Source: Desarmillaria ectypa
Taxonomy: Eukaryota > Basidiomycota > Agaricomycetes > Agaricales > Physalacriaceae
DNA length: 64,000 nt
NCBI GenBank assembly: GCA_030407005.1
Contig: JAUDYN010000002.1
Location: forward strand, 2,046,001-2,110,000
Reading direction: 5' to 3'
A model generated the notes under the pieces. The model saw only the letters and a program-made list of their open reading frames with translations. It was not told the DNA's origin and made no database searches. The position numbers and the translations under genes are program-made. Positions 61,529 through 64,000 of the stretch are shown here, one piece after another. Positions within the stretch are counted from its first letter, which is position 1. Every line of letters starts with the position of its first letter.

Positions 61529-62438
61529 TTACGCCATGAACGGAATGGTGAAGCGAGCAGTCAATGGGTGACATACCGGTGTCTTCCGCAGGCACATATG
61601 CCAGAGCATGAACCAACACCAGAGCGCGACGGTCGCGCCCAAGACCATCCATACCTGATATCAAATGAAATTGAACAAAGCTATGTGATATATCGAAGGA
61701 TAAGATCCACGCACCGCGTTGCCCCAGGTTAATTGAAGTTGCCCATCAGTTTTATCGTTCACACGGTGCCTAATGATTGCGACCACGATGACGTCAATCA
61801 GGAAAGCGATGGTGGTGAGGATGGTGGCGACGAGCCCGATGCCGAGAATACAGAGCGAAGGCAGGCGTCCAGTGCCGCGGTAGATTATGAACAAGGAAGA
61901 TAGGAAGGTCAGAAAAGCCAGTCCACGGGCTAGAAACGGAAGAAGGCGATAGTAACGAACGGAATAGCGCAAGAATAGCGCAACCAGCATACCAATAGAA
62001 TGCAGTACCAGGTCAGCCGCAGAGCCCTTATTGGTGAGATCGGCATATTGCTCTACATTCTTGTATCAGAGTACAGTCAGCTGGGGATACAGTAAGTAGC
62101 CTTACAAGGCCTCTGCGATTGTGCTATCGAAATTGTAACCAAGTTTGGGGTGAGTACACTCAGCTGATACACTGGCTTGACTTATCGCTGCAATACTACG
62201 GAGATTATCGTCACATTGATTGAGAAGGACAAATGGCTCAAAAGTTACTGACAAGATGACAATATCCCCATACACCAAAAGTGGCGGATCCATTGGCGTC
62301 GGCGATACCATATAGGTCAGTTGCCTGGGAAGTGAGCCGGAAGAGAAAAGAGACTTGATAATGGGCACAGAGAGGGAGACCGGAAGGAGAAGGGACAAAT
62401 CCACTCAAAGAGACAAACAGCATAATCGACGCTAACAT
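61529..62438 (-). CDS. RIM9: PalI/Rim9-type pH-response membrane protein, frames disrupted
   Basis: SUR7/PalI family member; Rim9/PalI act at the plasma membrane in alkaline pH signalling. Recognisable segments on the minus strand are SATFGVWGYC, CTHPKLGYNFDSTIAEAL, VLHSIARGLAFLTFLSSLF, LVATILTTIAFLIDVIVVA, DGQLQLTWGNAV and WMVLGATVALW. Best exons are 62438-62249, 62187-62106, 62052-61993, 61929-61715 and 61654-61529, but the junction after 62106 is one base out of phase. The first helix also looks better in another frame (PVSLSVPIIKSLF), one base off before FLFRLTSQ. Either the assembly has single-base errors or the gene is decaying. The start is uncertain. Confidence 0.65.
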
Positions 62439-63511
62439 TTCGACATTCGATCCAAGACAGGGCAATTATTGCGTTCTAATAAGTAGGAGAATGAGGGGCG
62501 GCGGGACCAAGAGGAGTACTCAGTGCCTTTAGACTATTTATTGAATAACGGAGCATAGAAACGCTCCATTCCTTCGTTAAGTTTGGAGTACGTGATGCCT
62601 GACCGGGACCCTGAGGCAGCGATTACCGGAACCGTAACGTATTTTTATAAGTCGAAGGTGCAAAGTGACAGAAATCGGACGACGCCGCCACATCGAGTCA
62701 TAAGAGAGCTCTGGAACGATAAGTAGGCGGAACCGTCGGTAGAGAAGGATCGAGGGTATTCAATTTGCCACGAGCGTTGCCAGGAGGCTTTTGACAGATA
62801 ACAATCGAAAGAGAGGAAATTTTAAAGAGGAAGAAATGTAGAGAAACGAAATAAAGAGAAATGCAGAGATAAGGGTATTGGAGGCAGTGAAGAAGGGTAG
62901 CAGGGCGACAAAGAGAACATAAAGGCTGTTATAACGGCTTGCTATCAGAGGGTCAAGCTTTGACGTGATTTGCGGCTGCTGAAAAATTATTGATGTCGCT
63001 AAGAGAATATTGATGCTTCGATTTTTTACGACAAATTTCAACAGCTGATACGGAAGGTATCAACGACTGCGAACAATCAATCCAGACCTGGACAGCATCG
63101 AGCTGTTTGTATATATCCTTTGTCTTTATTCGAATATCCTCAGCAAGGAAATAAAACGCTTGCAAGTTACCAACCTTTATCCCTCTGAGATCGTATGATT
63201 CAATTCAGTCTAGCCTTGATTTTCCCACAATCGCCCTCCCTTTGAGCCAGAAAATAGGGTTTGGTTCAGGAGACAAACACAGGCAAACATGTCCCTTTTG
63301 CATTTATTTGGATTCGTCCCTTTCCTGTTTCCGCATCCTGCCCTTTCTTTTCACTCATCCCTCATCCCAGTGGGTTTCAAGGCTGCGTTGCACGCATATC
63401 TGTCTCTCTCTTGTCAGTTAATACCCTTTTTATGTTCGTAGCTCGCGACCGCCTTTTTCTCTTTTTTACCCGTCTGCTCACTGTGCGACATTTTTCCAGC
63501 TTTCTCCCATA
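62439..63511. other. Intergenic region, long promoter of the downstream gene
   Basis: About 1.07 kb without a supported gene. Open frames on the minus strand (62760-63041, 62953-63165) are AT-rich and show no domain. From about 63230 to 63510 the plus strand is rich in CT tracts (CCCTTTC, TCTCTCTC, TTTTTCTC), a hallmark of promoters of strongly expressed fungal genes. Confidence 0.45.
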
Positions 63512-64000
63512 ATGTCTGCGCCTGAGACCACCCCCGCTCCCGCTGCTCCCGTCGAGGAGGCCAAGCCTACTGAGACCCCTGCCCCCCTTGCTGAGGCTGC
63601 TCCTGCTGCTGAGGCGCCCAAGACCGAAGAGACTACTCCTGTTGGTTTTCTTTGCTCTCTTTTTCCTTTTCTATTTTTCCTTATCGCCCTTGTCATTTTC
63701 CTAGGAAGCACCCAAGGAAGAAGTGAAGGCTGAAGTGCGTATTATTGTCATCGTGTTTGTGTCTAGCTTATCTCATTATCCTTATCTCCAGGAGGCTCCC
63801 AAGGCCGACGCTCCAGCTGCCGCCGAAGAAACCCCCGCTGCTGCTGCTGCCGCTGCTCCCACCGCCGAAGAAGCCAAGGAAGAGGCTAAGGATGATGCTA
63901 AGCCTGTTAGTACATCATCAGTTCCAGTACGCTCTTATCACGAGACTCACTTGTGGCTCGATCTAGGCTGCAGAGGCCGAGGCCCCTAAGAAGGAAGAGC
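63512..64000 (+). CDS. Ala/Glu/Lys/Pro-rich low-complexity protein (5' part)
   Basis: The start MSAPETTPAPAAPVEEAKP and four visible exons (63512-63640, 63705-63734, 63792-63905, 63967 to the window end) are all joined in phase 0. The translation is almost wholly Ala, Glu, Lys, Pro and Thr, built on EAPK/EEAK-type units. Exon 2 starts EAPKEE and exon 3 EAPKAD. Exon 4 repeats the theme with AEAEAPKKEE. No domain is recognised in the visible part; a folded domain may follow beyond the window. The CT-rich promoter suggests high expression. The acidic-basic alternation predicts disorder or a single helix. Confidence 0.65.

Overview
The window looks like a gene-dense stretch of a basidiomycete (mushroom-type, Agaricomycetes) nuclear genome. 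Almost every gene is split by introns of about 45-60 nt with GT...AG ends and CTNAY-like branch sites. Intergenic gaps are usually 60-600 bp, both strands are used, and most products are conserved eukaryotic housekeeping proteins. I worked out exon structures by hand from reading frame, splice motifs and remembered family patterns. Junctions are therefore predictions, but in nearly all genes the exon lengths sum to an intact frame. There is no sign of bacterial, viral or transposon sequence and no CRISPR array, and I found no tRNA or rRNA gene.

Layout. 0-8.4 kb: end of an Arg/Ser-rich gene, an RRM-like protein, CBC2 (cap-binding), RPT3 (proteasome ATPase), pyrroline-5-carboxylate reductase, ALG13, TRM9-like tRNA methyltransferase, NAC alpha. 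8.7-16.4 kb: a hamartin (TSC1) homologue, HSP90 with heat-shock elements, a small Pro-rich protein, phosphoserine aminotransferase. 16.4-25.8 kb: TRAPPII subunit TRS130/TRAPPC10 (18 exons), RRP3 helicase, a bHLH factor, a 2OG-Fe(II) oxygenase. 25.9-30.4 kb: ALG3, a secreted GH5 glucanase and PIG-H, all tied to glycan or wall assembly. 30.5-36.5 kb: a divergent TBC (Rab-GAP-like) protein overlapping IST1, then a multi-pass membrane protein. 36.9-45.1 kb: argininosuccinate lyase, a plasma-membrane Qa-SNARE, a 2.2 kb gap, an AN1 zinc-finger protein, aspartate aminotransferase. 45.7-57 kb: a PP4 regulatory subunit 1-like HEAT protein and two MARVEL-like tetraspan proteins flanking an M28 membrane metallopeptidase. 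57.1-64 kb: a voltage-gated proton channel (Hv1) head-to-head with a FUN14 protein, NOP2 rRNA methyltransferase, a PalI/Rim9-type pH-sensing protein with apparent frame breaks, and the start of an Ala/Glu/Lys/Pro-rich protein.

Functionally the window is a mosaic and not a single pathway. Themes recur: lipid-linked glycan and GPI synthesis (ALG13, ALG3, PIG-H), membrane traffic (TRS130, TBC, IST1, syntaxin), TOR and protein quality control (TSC1, HSP90, RPT3, NAC), ribosome and tRNA modification (RRP3, NOP2, TRM9), and pH/proton handling (Hv1, Rim9). The least ordinary observations are an Hv1 channel 63 bp from a mitochondrial gene, five predicted GC-AG introns (one inside the argininosuccinate lyase signature), a same-strand coding overlap of IST1 with a TBC protein lacking its glutamine finger, a bHLH factor with a roughly 38-residue loop, and a PalI/Rim9 gene whose conserved segments lie in different frames.
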